Source: Pseudorasbora parva (lineage: Eukaryota > Chordata > Actinopteri > Cypriniformes > Gobionidae). From it: a stretch of DNA of 64,000 nt. The position numbers and the translations under genes were made by a program. The notes below the pieces were generated by a model, which was given only the letters and a program-made list of their open reading frames with translations, was not told the origin of the DNA and did not search any database. The number at the start of each line of letters is the position of its first letter. Position 1 is the first letter of the stretch. The stretch spans positions 42,870,518 to 42,934,517 of the forward strand of contig NC_090177.1 of the NCBI RefSeq assembly GCF_024679245.1, written 5' to 3'. Positions 39,995 through 51,883 of the stretch are shown here, one piece after another.

Positions 39995-42200
39995 GCAATG
40001 ACTGCTTGACCTTCTGTCAACCCTGGCCTTAAAAGACTGACTCAATCAGGTGGCATTCGCCCTTTTGCACAAGACCTTACTTTAGACATGCTTTCTTCAC
40101 TTTAATGGACGATCATCAAGATTGTCAAATCCTAACTCTGGAGAATTCGTTGTGAGAAGGAACTAAAAAAGTGTATGTTGCTCTACTTCTGATGCCGCAC
40201 AGTTTTACCTGCTTTCCTGAAGCTATCTGGATTCAAATAAGGCTCTCTTGTCTTCAACCTGCTGTAAAACTGATAACTACCTGCACATTGATTTACCAAT
40301 GGAGTTACTGGGACATGGACGTCTTGCAGGCATGCTATAAAAAAAATTATCGAGCAAATACTCCAATAGAGCACAACAGCAGAGGTCCAGAAGTAATTCC
40401 TATCCATCGTCTGGTTTATGACGAGTGTATGATGTTTCAAGACAGACCTACCATGAGTGTTGATGTTCCACGTAATCAATTAAACAACTAAATCATTGCT
40501 AGGGTCCTAGAAATGTGGTCCTGAAAATGCAGCCTCGGGGTTTGCAGGCAAGTAAGATTATATATAAATATAAATATTACTTTGAATCAAGATTTGTAAT
40601 GTTGTGAAACTGGTTGATTTGGTTCATGATGACACTGAATGCCTTACTGAAGAAAATTAATGGGAAAACTTCTTCCGGAACTAAGGTTACTAAAAATGTG
40701 AGCGATCATTTTTGTGCTCTGTTTGTTAAATTCTTCCAAACAACTGATTTTATTTATTTATTAAAAAATGTTGATAACTGTAATTCATAAGCAGAAATAG
40801 TGGTTAAATGCAGCTCTGCATGTTTGTGAATGCTGAACTTATTTAAGCCCCTTTCACACTGCGATTCCGGCAAATACACGGATAATACGACCCGGTATTT
40901 GTTCCCGGGCCGCTAGATTTGGTCCATTCACACTGCCAGGGAAATACCGTAATATGTGCGCTTTCACACACAACACTTAACGGTCCCGGGTCGAGTGGAC
41001 ACGTGATATCCGGCTGTGACATATAATGGCGAGCGATCTCAGCTTCAGCGCGGATAGTAAGGAGCTCCGTGGTCTGGACTTGTGTCCAGTTTGCGCACAT
41101 TTCTGCTTGTTTAATTTTAGTTTCTTTTGTATACGAACACTCTCTGCGTTTAAAACACCGACTAGCTCTTCTGGCACTGCAGGGTTGTGTTATTGAAAAA
41201 ACAAGCTCTAGGAGTCGCACGACAACTACGTACACGTTGCGGCATTAGTTTCGGCTTTTGTTCACACAGCGCTCGTCCCGGGTCGAATCCCGCAATATTA
41301 CTAGGTCCCCGACCCGGGTCGAATTCGGTAATCAATGCCGGGACGTGGTTGCTTTCACACAGAAGGTGACCCGGCAATGCTCCGGGAATATTGCGGGTCC
41401 GATGTGCAGTGTGAAAGGGGCTAGAGAAACACACTGAGCTTTCATCTGAAAGAATAGTTTTTTTTTTAGTTTACATAATGCATTGTTATATGACAACAAG
41501 CAATATTTTTTTTTCTTTGAGAACTTTCCTGTATGCTGCTAGTCTGGAATAATCACATTTGCTGTAATATTAAGAAACTACTGACCACAAGCTTTTTGTA
41601 ACTGGTATAGTGATAAATCCAGACATAGAATTTACACTGAAAAATCGGTAAGAGAGTATATTTTGTGAAAGACTATTTTTATATGAATGTTTTATTTATA
41701 CTTTGTAATTTCAATGCATTCCAGTCGCATTATGCAGTCATTTTAATTTGTGGGTGACAACGTTGGAATGTGGATAATAATTATTAAAATCAAACTTAGA
41801 TCTAATCATGCAAACATGGTGAAATTATGAATTGTGTTTTAAGGCAAGCCTCACTGTTACGGTTGAACATGGGTGTGTTGTTACTTTTCAAGTACATTAA
41901 ATGGGCAATAAAATAGGACATGATCCATAGAGTGATAACGACAGAAGCGATTGGGTTTAAGCTTTTTTGATCTGGGCCATTGAGCATCACCCAAAAACCT
42001 CAATGACTGCAATGCACTTTAGCGAACACATACACATCACATAAAACCCCACTGACCCATTAACATTGAACACGAGCTTTGCACAGGCATACACCACTCA
42101 CATTTCCTTGAGAATATGTAAAAATGTTAGTAGTGTTAGTGTACCTCATGTGTCTAAGCATGTGTGAAACGTCTTGTTAAGGAATTCATGCTAAATAAAC
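39995..42200 (+). other. wnt7a: Probable wnt7a 3' UTR
   Basis: Candidate poly(A) signals are AATAAA at 41907-41912 and 42194-42199; no earlier good signal was seen. If either is used, a MITE (40846-41422) is part of the message. The transcript end is inferred. Confidence 0.4.
40846..41422. mobile_element. AGCCCCTTTCACACTGC MITE in probable 3' UTR
   Basis: A perfect 17-bp inverted end, AGCCCCTTTCACACTGC at 40846 and its complement ending at 41422. The GC-rich interior has repeated GACCCGGGTCGAAT. Flanks TAA and TAG may be a decayed Harbinger target duplication. Confidence 0.82.
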
Positions 42201-42520
42201 ATTACGCAACAGTGATATGCACAAATGCTCAGTTTGGACAGTGACTCTGTCCCGTGTGTAATTGATGAGCGCAGTGACTGTTATGGTGATGACTTGCTTA
42301 AGTGGGCGGAGCTGGAGCTGTCAGGTGATGGATGACTCTGGCATTTCTTTCATTCAGACCTTTGCTACTAGTTGCTAAACAACTCCATTGCCTGCTGCAA
42401 AATGTCAGCCAGTCACTCAGGGCAAGTCAGCTTGCCCATTAATGCTGATAGCTTTCAGATTCAGACAAATGTATACACACAGAGTACACGGCATTACCTT
42501 CAAGGTCATAGTGAATTAAG

Positions 42521-42638
<118 letters not shown>

Positions 42639-43033
42639 TGTAATTGAAACACAAGCTTTTGTTTGTTATTTTATGGTTAGCATTTGCCAAAGATTAGTAA
42701 ACTGATAATTTATTAAGTAATGAAATTCTCAGCTGTGTTTGTACATAAACATCTCCATTTCACTGCCAGAGCAGAATCTGTATGTTGTAGGATATGCTAT
42801 TAGTAAGGCTATTTTAGTGTTATATTTTATAGCATATTTTATTTTAAGAAGGGCCTTATTGGAAGCTTTTTTTATGCACAAAAAAAGAGTCAATATCCAG
42901 TATAAAATGAATGTGAATGGCATAGTTCAAAACTCATTGATCATTTGATCTTTTGTGAATTTGATGAAATGTGAAATCTCAGACTGTAGACTGGCACCTT
43001 GTCATTTCTAAGGATGTTGACACATTGAGACAT

Positions 43034-43600
43034 TGGGCCCTATTTTAACAATCCGAGTGCATGGCATGAGTGCACTTTTGCTAGTTTAACGATGGAAAAA
43101 AAAGGTTGGCACACACTACACACGGTCTAAAAGGCTTCTCTTAATGAGTCATGGGTGTGTTGGGAATAATGTGCAATAAACCAATCAGAGTCTCATCTCC
43201 CATTCCCTCTAAAAGCCAGTTGCATTAAAAGGAATCCTTTTATTTTTAATATTTAAAAAAGTTTGTGTGCTGCTGCACGTCCCTGTGTGTGTAATAAGCA
43301 GAGTGTACAGGCATTATTAATGTACTGTTTAAATAACACAAAAATACTGCGCTATTAACTTTAGACCAGGTTTTTGTCTGTCAATGGTGCGGATGTTTTC
43401 CGTTCCTCAAAATAGCAACAGGTCAAAAATGCGCCTGAACACACTTTGTCCATGGGCAAACAGATTGGCGCCAGTGCATTTGCTTATTTAAACAATGTGG
43501 ATCAGGATGTGAAAATGATAACTATGACGGACTGAAACTAGCAAAAAACACTTGCATCTCGCCTGGCGTCACACTGTGCTGGGTGTATGATAGAGCCCAT
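43034..43600. mobile_element. GGGCCCTATTTTAA-type element
   Basis: The left end GGGCCCTATTTTAACAATCC faces TGTATGATAGAGCCC on the right, an imperfect inverted pair typical of an abundant fish DNA element. No coding capacity. Confidence 0.55.
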
Positions 43601-44884
43601 TGTTGACATCTTAAGATCCTCTCTAAATTAAGTTACTCACTTAAATAAGTCTTGCGTCTCCACATATTCTAGTATGTTTTGTGAGGTTTATTTGGTACAC
43701 GCTCTGATCATTGGGCCGCATGGACCCCTGCTGAAATCCAAAGTAAACTAGCATGAATTGGTTGATGAAAAGGCTGGTTTACCATGGTTTGAGCTGGTCT
43801 AGCTGGTCCACCTGAGTTCCCACTTCCCATGCAGACCTGCAACCAGCGGGCTATTTAAAACATACCTGATTTTTTAGCAGAGACAGAAACAGAGTTGAGC
43901 TTTAAACAGATATGCTTTTCCGCAATGCGTAATCAATCCGTGTTGATTATATTGAACAGACAATGTTGATCTCGCAATTTTTTACTCAAATTGAGGGTAA
44001 AAACCACAAACTATCAGTAGTCTAAAGATAATAATAACAGCAGTAATAGCATGTAGTGAAGAGGTTGGAGAAACGTGTGTTTTGCTCCCGCTGCCTGTCT
44101 ATAAATCACCCAACACATAATTCCATCAGTCATACGTTTGTTTTTCATCTGGTTGAGACATGCACATGAAGAGAAGAAGAGCTCTGCAAATTGCAAGGCA
44201 GTCTTTCTCTGGTTTTCATACATGTGCAAAGAACAAGTGTGAGTTTGACTTCTCCCATGCTTTTTCATAGGAGCTGTTTTCACCAGCAACACCTCTGCGG
44301 TTCACCTCTGTAATATGTTATGGGATATGGACGGTTGTTTTTGACAGCTTTTCTTTGCCTGTAACCTTTCCAAAAGGTTCAAAGCTTCTTAAACCCCACA
44401 GGGAACATTACTAGACGCTTAGATTAGACTTGTAAAGTTGCAGCTCTCAGGCAAGCAAAGCTGATATTGTGAAAAAAGAAACTTCCCTTCAGGTCTGTAT
44501 TTCGCAAGACTGTTTGAGATATGGGGAGATGGATTTGTGAGTGAGCCAAAGTAACAATTGCCTTTGAAGATCATGCATAAATGTTCTGGGATTCATACTA
44601 ATCGTAGGGTCCCATATGATACTTTTTCTTTAGCAGTGTGAAATATGGTGGTCCCTCATATGCCCCTCCACCTGAGAAGCGATTACTGAAAACTTCACAT
44701 GTCTGATAAATTGCCATGTAAAAAAACACACATGAGAGATATTCAAGAATTACAGAATTTTCTCTTCTGACACTTTGGGGGTGTTTCAAACCTGATACAA
44801 ACCCCACATAAACATTGAGAATGCCATGATTTTCATTGCATAAATCAAGCAACTACTTGTTCATAAGTTTTGCTTTCTAGTTTA
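43601..44884. other. Intergenic, no gene recognised
   Basis: Only short frames without recognisable motifs. A GCTGGTCTAGCTGGTCCACC segment near 43794 looks like a fragment of another interspersed repeat. Confidence 0.4.
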
Positions 44885-45748
44885 ATAAAACCACATCCAA
44901 CACCTGCAAGATACACTCACACACAGGCATCAAGAATCAGCCTATGAATCTTAACAATGGTGACATGCTTCATGCCACAAAGCATTCTGGGTGCATCATG
45001 CAAATCTCATCCATGGCTCCCAGAATGCATTGCAGAATGAAGCATGTCACCATTGTTGAGATTCATAGGCTGATTCTTGATGCCTGTGTGTGAATAAATT
45101 TCACAGGCATTCATAGTGTACAATTTAGTTTAAACCTTATTCAGCTTTTCTATCTAAAACAATATCTAGAATCATAATAAAATAAAGTTGATTGCATATG
45201 CAATTGCTCAGTTGTAAGATTGATGAACTAAATCACTGCAGAATAATCACATTTTGATCATCATGCAGCTGACAGGACCTTATTGTATTTTTGCTTGCTT
45301 TTGTTACCATATCAAACCCAGATACAGCAGACAGAGAAACACTAACATTAAAAAAAAAACTGATCACCATGATGGTGACATAAAAAAAACGATTTTCAAA
45401 AGAAAATCAACATCAACACCCCTTTTATCTAAACCTCTGTTAATTCCCACAAAGAGCTTCTGTAGGCGTCTGACAGAAATAAAGTCAGTCTGTTAGTCAT
45501 GTGTGAAGGCGGTAATGCTGTTTGTGGAGTTGTTTAATCCTCTGCTAAGATCTTCAGAGATTTAATGTCTTCTTTTATCTTCAGTTGATTTCATCTAAAG
45601 CTGTGGCTGAAGTCAGTTGTAGTTCTCGTGTTTCTCTTTCCTTCAGTGATTCTGCTTGTTAGCATCAGGTGTTCATCACTGATGCTCAATAATCACTTAA
45701 TCATCTCATTATCTTAAACACTGATTCAGAGTTATTTTTACTCTATGT
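44885..45748. mobile_element. Shared-core fold-back element (partial)
   Basis: The apex at 44925-45095 is a strong hairpin: GGCATCAAGAATCAGCCTAT is mirrored by ATAGGCTGATTCTTGATGCC, with TGGTGACATGCTTCATGC inside. The right arm at 45360-45720 matches the 23434-26111 element (GTGTGAAGGCGGTAATGCTG, TCATCTAAAGCTGTGGCTGA). The left arm is missing. Confidence 0.75.
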
Positions 45749-45951
45749 CAGGGGTCCCCAAACTCGGTCCTGGAGGGCCACTGTCCTGCAGAGTTTAGTC
45801 CCAACCCCAATCAAACCCACCTGAACCAGCTAATCAGTGTCTTTATAGGCCCAATTAAGACATTGATTAGCTGGTTCAGGTGTGTTTGATTGGGGTTGGA
45901 GCTAAACTCTGCAGGACAGTGGCCCTCCAGGACCGAGATTGGAGACCCCTG
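45749..45951. mobile_element. 203-bp palindromic hAT-type MITE, copy 2
   Basis: Same ends as the element at 32629 (CAGGGGTCCCCAAACTCGGT). Flanks CTCTATGT (45741-45748) and CTCTATTT (45952-45959) are an 8-bp duplication with one change. Confidence 0.88.
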
Positions 45952-46056
45952 CTCTATTTAGAGAGGGACCATATGTACATATGTGATATGCCTGCCCCTC
46001 GAAAGCAAACCACAGAAATGGTCTGTGTCGAGGAAGAATAGTGAGATGAAAGTATG

Positions 46057-46380
46057 AAGGTACACTCTCAGAAAAAAAGGTACAGTGGAGGTACAATTTT
46101 GTTCCTTGAGGAACAAAAATATAACTGTAACTTTAAAGGTTCACAATTGGTCCATTGTGTTCCTCAGTTCGGTCCTAGTGAGCCGCTGTCCTGCAGAATT
46201 TGGCTCCAACCCTGAAAGCCGTCTATAGCAGCTCTTATTGAGAATTAACAGGTTTAGATTTTGATGTTTTATTGTTTTATTGACTGTGTATAGTGCTAGT
46301 TTAGACGCACATTGATATCAAGAGTCAGCATATGAGTCTTACCAATGGTGACTTAATGCTGCAATGCATGCTGGCTAAGA
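46057..46380. mobile_element. TACACTCTCA-type fold-back element, left part
   Basis: Begins TACACTCTCAGAAAAAAAGG and follows 32552 onward (GTACAATTTTGTTCCTTGAG, TTCGGTCCTAGTGAGCCGCT), then ends in apex remnants (TGCAATGCATGCTGGC). It contains the hAT target site in uninterrupted form (ACTTTAAAGG near 46129). Confidence 0.7.
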
Positions 46381-48139
46381 TGTCTCTGTAGTGGTTAAAC
46401 ATGAGATATAATTGGTCTTGTGTACATCTAATGGGCGATCTGTGGTCTAATAAATCTATTGTTGCCTCCCAAATAATTTTGACTGAGGACAAAGTGAAGT
46501 TTCTTAACTTTATATTTTTTAAGGATATAAAAATATACATGCAGTGAAGATCCAGGTAATTCAGGTAATGTCAATGCGTTGGCATTTGTCTGGCTGTTTG
46601 TCAATCCACATTTGTCTGGCTGTTAATGCTTAATTAAAAAAAAAAAGAAAATAAAAGGGGCAGAGTGGTGTTTTATGACATTTCTCATGGAGCGCCTTGA
46701 ATGCACATCTTTAAATGCTCGATTTCTATGCGCATACAAATCACTGCAGATGTGCAAATGGATTCAAAATGTTCAGGCATCAAACTAGACGCGGTACACA
46801 CGATTTTGATGCTCTATTCGCATTCAGTGTGAACGTAGCATGAGTCCTTCAGATCAATCACTGTAAACCAATCCATAGGCGAATGCATTCAAAAATGCAT
46901 TTGGCTGTTAGCATCTTGAACGAGAGCTCGTGAAGGGCCCAATTCAAGGTAAGCAAGTCCAGAATTGGTTATAACCCTTCAGTTTTATTGGATACAATGA
47001 AGAATGGGCTGTAAAACCCCAATTTAATGTCGGCTGGAGGGACTGAGTTGATCGCACCCTTCGCCAGTAACAATCTCTGTTTGCAGGTCATATTCCTGCA
47101 GCGGGAACAACCTTCATCCACGAATGCCTCATGTGGCTTTTAGACGGACCCATATACTGATCACACCCAAGAGCACACAGGTGAAATTACATCTTAAAAA
47201 AGACACAAACCACCTGTGTTTTAGATGGAAAAAGCTCTTTCAGAGTCCTGAAGAGCACAGGGAATCACAGGCTCGATGGCAGGAAGCTCAAACCTGTACA
47301 CCATTGGCTCGTTTTGTCACCACTCGAAGATGATTGCCTCTGAATGACTCTAATGGGAGGTCGAACGTGTCTGACTGAAAGGGAACTGGTTTTAGAGTCA
47401 GAAACTAACCGACTGATTCTAATAATCTAATTTGACTGAATAAATCAGAGTGTTTGTTCATATTTGATTGAGTACAAATTTTATCTAGCATGACCTGCTA
47501 CACATCAACAAAATCTTCAAGGGTCCATCAGATTGAACAAAAGCACATTTCCCCTTTTACAATCTCTGAACGTGCATGAATACAGCATATCAAATGTCCA
47601 CTTATTAACGTGTATAAAAGCCGAACAGCTTGTGTGATCAGTCAATAAACACACACTGTTCTCTATATCTTTTAGAGATCTTTATGAATAGATATCCTTA
47701 TGAAACAAGGCTATCATATTAGTGCAGGCAAACGGTGATGAATATTTCTCTTTGAACCTGCTGTATGTCTTTCATGTCCTCTGGCTTAATGACCACATGT
47801 GCAGATCAACAATGTTGTGACAACAGCACAATGTCTAGTCCAGATTACTGTTGTTGAATTAAAGGCATGTTTACTGTGTCAACAGGGCTTTAATATACAG
47901 GAAAAACCGGGCTTGTTTGCCTTTTTTCTCACAAATGAAATCTGGTAGCACTTATAGCTACTATGGTAAAAGATAAATACTAATTTTGATAATTTCTACT
48001 CTGGACTACAAGGAGAAAAACTCACAGATGACTTGCCATACTACATATTGTATTTCAAATGGCATAAATGAATGAAAAATGAATGCTAAATGAACAAATA
48101 ATAATTCCCTAATCTGGGAAGAATCAAATAAGATCATCG
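46381..48139. other. Intergenic, no gene recognised
   Basis: No exon-like frame. A possible acceptor followed by a frame near 47090 meets a stop within 20 codons. Confidence 0.4.
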
Positions 48140-49037
48140 GCCCAATATACAAAAAAGAGTACAAAATTGTACCTTTTAAGGTACAAGTGGCCATCACTGG
48201 GGCGGTACCCTTAAGGGTACATTTCTGTACCTCTAAGTCAAGGGTAGGCAAGTTCAGTCCTAGGGATTTGATGTCCTCCAGAGTTTATCTCCAACCCTAC
48301 TAAGCCTCCACAGTATAAAACTCACGGCTCCCAGCATGCATTGCAGCATTAAGTATCCCTGCGTCTTCGTAGTTCAGTAGTCAGGGCATTGATCAGGACG
48401 TAAGTCAATGGGCTGACTCCCTGATCAGTGCCCTGACTACTGAACTAGGGAGCTGATTGAGACTATTGTTGAGACTATGTCACTATTGTTGAGACTCATA
48501 AGCTGATTCTTGATATCTCTGTGCATCTATACTGCCCCTCTTTTGAATGGTTTTAAGAACCAATATTTAAAACATCTGATCAGTGACAAGCAAGTATTGT
48601 TGATGAATATTATTTATTATTATTTAGTGATGAGTTTAATCAAACATTATTCTTCCTGAGACAGTTTGTTTTGCTACTTTAGTTTTGTGCAATTATGTGT
48701 TTTGTTTACACTTTAACAAAAACCACAAACTTACTTAAAAATCCCAGTCAAACTGCCCAACTAAAGGAAACACTGATCTCCATAATGGTGACCAAACTTT
48801 TCTAATAAAACATCAAAATCTAAACCTGTTAATTCTCAATAAGAGCTGCTATAGACGTCTTTCAGGGCTGGAGCCAAACTCTGCAGGACTGCGGCTCACT
48901 AGGACCGAACTGAGGAAAACTATGGTATAATTGTACCCTAAGGACCAATTGTGTACCTTTAAAGGTACAGTTATATGTTTTGTTCCCCAAGGAACAAAAT
49001 TGTACCTGCACTGTATCCTTTTTTCTGAGAGTGTATG
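48140..49037. mobile_element. TACACTCTCA-type fold-back element, inverted copy
   Basis: An inverted sibling of 32552-33484. The left part has AAATTGTACCTTTTAAGGTA and TACCTCTAAGTCAAGGGT; the right part has TACCTTTAAAGGTACAG and ends TTTTTTCTGAGAGTGTA. The apex remnants CGGCTCCCAGCATGCATTGC are at 48325. It carries a small hairpin insert at 48371-48445. Confidence 0.78.
48371..48445. repeat. Small hairpin inside the fold-back element
   Basis: Arms of 26 bp: GTTCAGTAGTCAGGGCATTG then ATCAGG on the left, complementary on the right with one mismatch, around a 23-bp loop. The sibling at 58085-58110 lacks it. Confidence 0.85.
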
Positions 49038-50257
49038 CTCTTCAGGATCATGAATATCAATACACTGAAGTTGCATTTGGCTTTGGCTTCATTGGGTAGG
49101 ATTTATGGCACTATTTACTCATTTATCTTCTTCAACAATTCATCAGACACACTGTACATAGACAGAAACCATATGCAAATGATTGAGACTGACTCTTTAT
49201 TCCATGCACTGATAATAAATATATTATTTAAAAATATAACAAGGTATTATGGATATTTTTGGATTATTGGATTATTTTATGTTGCAGAAATGATCACATG
49301 ATTAGAAGCTTTAGGCATCAGGCAATGCTCTGATGGTGAATAATATTTGCAAGACTGTTTTACCTGTGCTTTAGTTTGCAATTATTATTTAATATTCTTT
49401 AATATGCAATTATTACAAACTAAATCTTGTGAAAATCAGATGGGTTGGAATTAAATATTCTTCTTAAAAACCCTGTCCTATACAACATTACTTTGAAAAA
49501 CTATGCAGGTCATTAATTAATATTAAACTTTCCAATTGTACATTAAGGAATACATTTGTAGATTACAATTCCCAATGATACCCATCTCCACACTGATTAT
49601 TGTTAGACAAATTAGCAGAACAAGTGGACAAAGTGTGCAATGTGTATTTACATAACAGTATTTTTTCAGGTTAGTTTTCACCATACACTGAATGTTTACA
49701 GATTCCCTCCCCAGTTTTTCTGTCTCTCTCTCTTTTGTTTGATGTAAATGTGAGTTAGAGGAAAGATTGATGTCATAATGACTATGATGGCATGCTTTAG
49801 TCATTTAAACTGGCAGTATCATCTCAAATTATTTCATGGCTTTCTGCAATGATACATTCAGGACAGGTCCAGACAGGAGCAGAGATATACGAGTGAAAGC
49901 TGAGCGAGGCTGTATGTTACGGTGCCTGGAGGACATGGCTCTCTCACACCAGGAGCTCACTGTAAGAAACATCCGCAGTATATGATTCCTGCTGTAGCTC
50001 ATTTTCAAGTACATTGACTTGAATTTGGGATTTGCTCTACATGTATGATAGTACATGCTCATAGTTTCCTTTGTATTATGTTTAAAGTCGCAGTGATACA
50101 GAAGTGGAGACAGATTTTTTCTTACATATTGTCGATAAAGATCAAAATGAAGGATGAGGACTTGGTTCTGCGCATTGGTTGCTGGTTGGAAGTTTAGATG
50201 TGGTAGAGTAATAGTCTCATGACTTCCGTCAAATCAAATCGCACTTTGAAAAATGTA
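49038..50257. other. Intergenic with one weak exon candidate
   Basis: No complete gene. A possible 100-nt plus-strand exon at 49862-49961 is listed separately. Confidence 0.4.
49862..49961 (+). CDS. Candidate isolated exon, unknown gene
   Basis: 100 nt between ATACATTCAG (AG ends at 49861) and CT/GTAAGA. The open frame reads RDIRVKAERGCMLRCLEDMA then LSHQELT, which looks protein-like and more GC-rich than its surroundings. I do not recognise the protein, and no partner exon was found. It could be a chance frame or a pseudogene relic. Confidence 0.22.
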
Positions 50258-50627
50258 AAAGTGCAGTGTGTACATTTTAGCGACATCTAGTGGTGAGGTT
50301 GTGAATTGCACCCGCTCACCCCTCCCTTTCGAAGCACATAGAGAAGCTACGGTGGCCGACTCAGGACAAAGATGTCATCTGAGACAGCAGAGAGTGACTA
50401 GCGCTCTGTAGAGAAGTTTGTCCATTTCGGGCTACCGTAGAAACATGGCGGCGCAAAATGGTGACTTCACTGTAAGGAAGTGGTGTGTGTAGATAGAAAC
50501 GGCTCATTCAAAGGTAATAAAAACATAACAGTATGTTAGGTCTTTATACTCCACTGAAAGCATAGTTATGTATATTATATTGCATTTCTGTAACTAGATC
50601 CTCATAAATATTACACACTGCACCTTT
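50258..50627. mobile_element. GTGCAGTGTGTA-type MITE
   Basis: The left end AAAAGTGCAGTGTGTACATT is inverted at ATTACACACTGCACCTTT on the right. The interior has TAGCGACATCTAGTGGTGAG and GAAACATGGCGGC, familiar from an abundant fish element. Confidence 0.75.
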
Positions 50628-51637
50628 GTTTTTTTAACTAATTGTACATTTTTACTAATTTTAATTTTACTAATGTAAAATACTTATATATATATATAAT
50701 GCACATTTTTAATCACAACTTGTAACAAGGGAGGTACTGAGTACTTTGACAAAAACCTGATTTTCTCAGCCTTTTGCTCAAAATGTCCCTTTGTCTTTTG
50801 ATATACTGCATAATCAGATTCAACAAAATATTCTGAAGGCCATGAAATTTTTGTGAAAGGTTCAAAAATGCTGCAGTGGCTGGAAAGAGGAAAGAGTTTA
50901 ATAAGCTACTCTTTTACTCTTAGTCAAGTACCATAGTTTTTTTTTTTGGACAAGTACTTTTTGAAAAATAATGGAACAACTTTACCTGAGTATATATTTT
51001 CAGCAGGCCTATTCAACCCCTGGTCACCAGAGAGAAGTCATTTTTACCTGAAGATCGAGTTATGACATTGTAAGTACAATTTTGTTTAAAAAAAAGTTTT
51101 TTTTTAAAAAAGCTGAAACATACGCATGGATGTATCCTTCACAACATATGATATTTCAGGCATGTAGGAAAAATATGTATTGCTATCGTGGCCACCAATT
51201 TAAAAATTGTTCCCACAGCTTACTAATACATGCATGCATCTTACTAATATGTTCTCATTTTAATTAAATCATGCACACTTAATGCATTAAACTACTCCAC
51301 AAAAGCTTGTCTGAAGGTTTTTTTTTTAAACGTTGTGTCTGATCCGTTAAAATTACAGCCTATTAAATCAGAGTCTGAAGGACATTTAGTTGAGCTTGAA
51401 AGCTCTGGGAGGAGTTATTAACTTCAATGAAGGACAATAGGGCCAGCTGCTATGGAAAATCATTCATTAATTATGTTTGGAAATTAATTATTTATTTGTA
51501 TAGTGCTTTTCACAATGTAAATTGTTTTAAAGCAGGTTTACAGAAATTCATGATGTTGATGTTTATAATGTCTTAATATAGTCGCATTTAGCAGATTAGA
51601 GATGAGAGATGTAATCATGATTGCATGTATCGTCCTG
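50628..51637. other. Intergenic, no gene recognised
   Basis: AT-rich with homopolymer runs. 51484-51560 (TATTTGTATAGTGCTTTTCA) may be a fragment of the cyprinid repeat also at 26945. Confidence 0.35.
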
Positions 51638-51780
51638 CAGGAAGTTGAGATTTGCTAAATAGTATATCGTGAGTGTACTGTATATGTATGCAGATAAAGT
51701 GTGAGGTAATTATATTAAACTTTATATTAAAAAGAACTGGGTGATAATATAGATCCATTTCACAATCATGCAGTTGAGAT
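51638..51780 (+). repeat. Direct repeat flanking a Tc1 element, left copy
   Basis: CAGGAAGTTGAGATTTGCTA ... CAGATAAAGTGTGAGGTA recurs at 53501-53635, about 1.86 kb apart, with small differences. The Tc1 element at 51884-53424 lies between. Confidence 0.85.
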
Positions 51781-51883
51781 TTGTATCACATCATTATAGA
51801 ATGCTGATAAAGCTGGATATAATTTTTGACTTTATACATTAACGTATCACTAAGCTATATAAAGTCAAAAATCCTGTACACTG

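Noticed and set aside
40171..40491. 106-aa ORF downstream of wnt7a
   Set aside because: Lies in the probable 3' UTR, has no domain, and the composition is non-coding-like.
47080..47340. Exon after TTTGCAG near 47085
   Set aside because: The frame hits a stop within about 20 codons and codon use is not coding-like.
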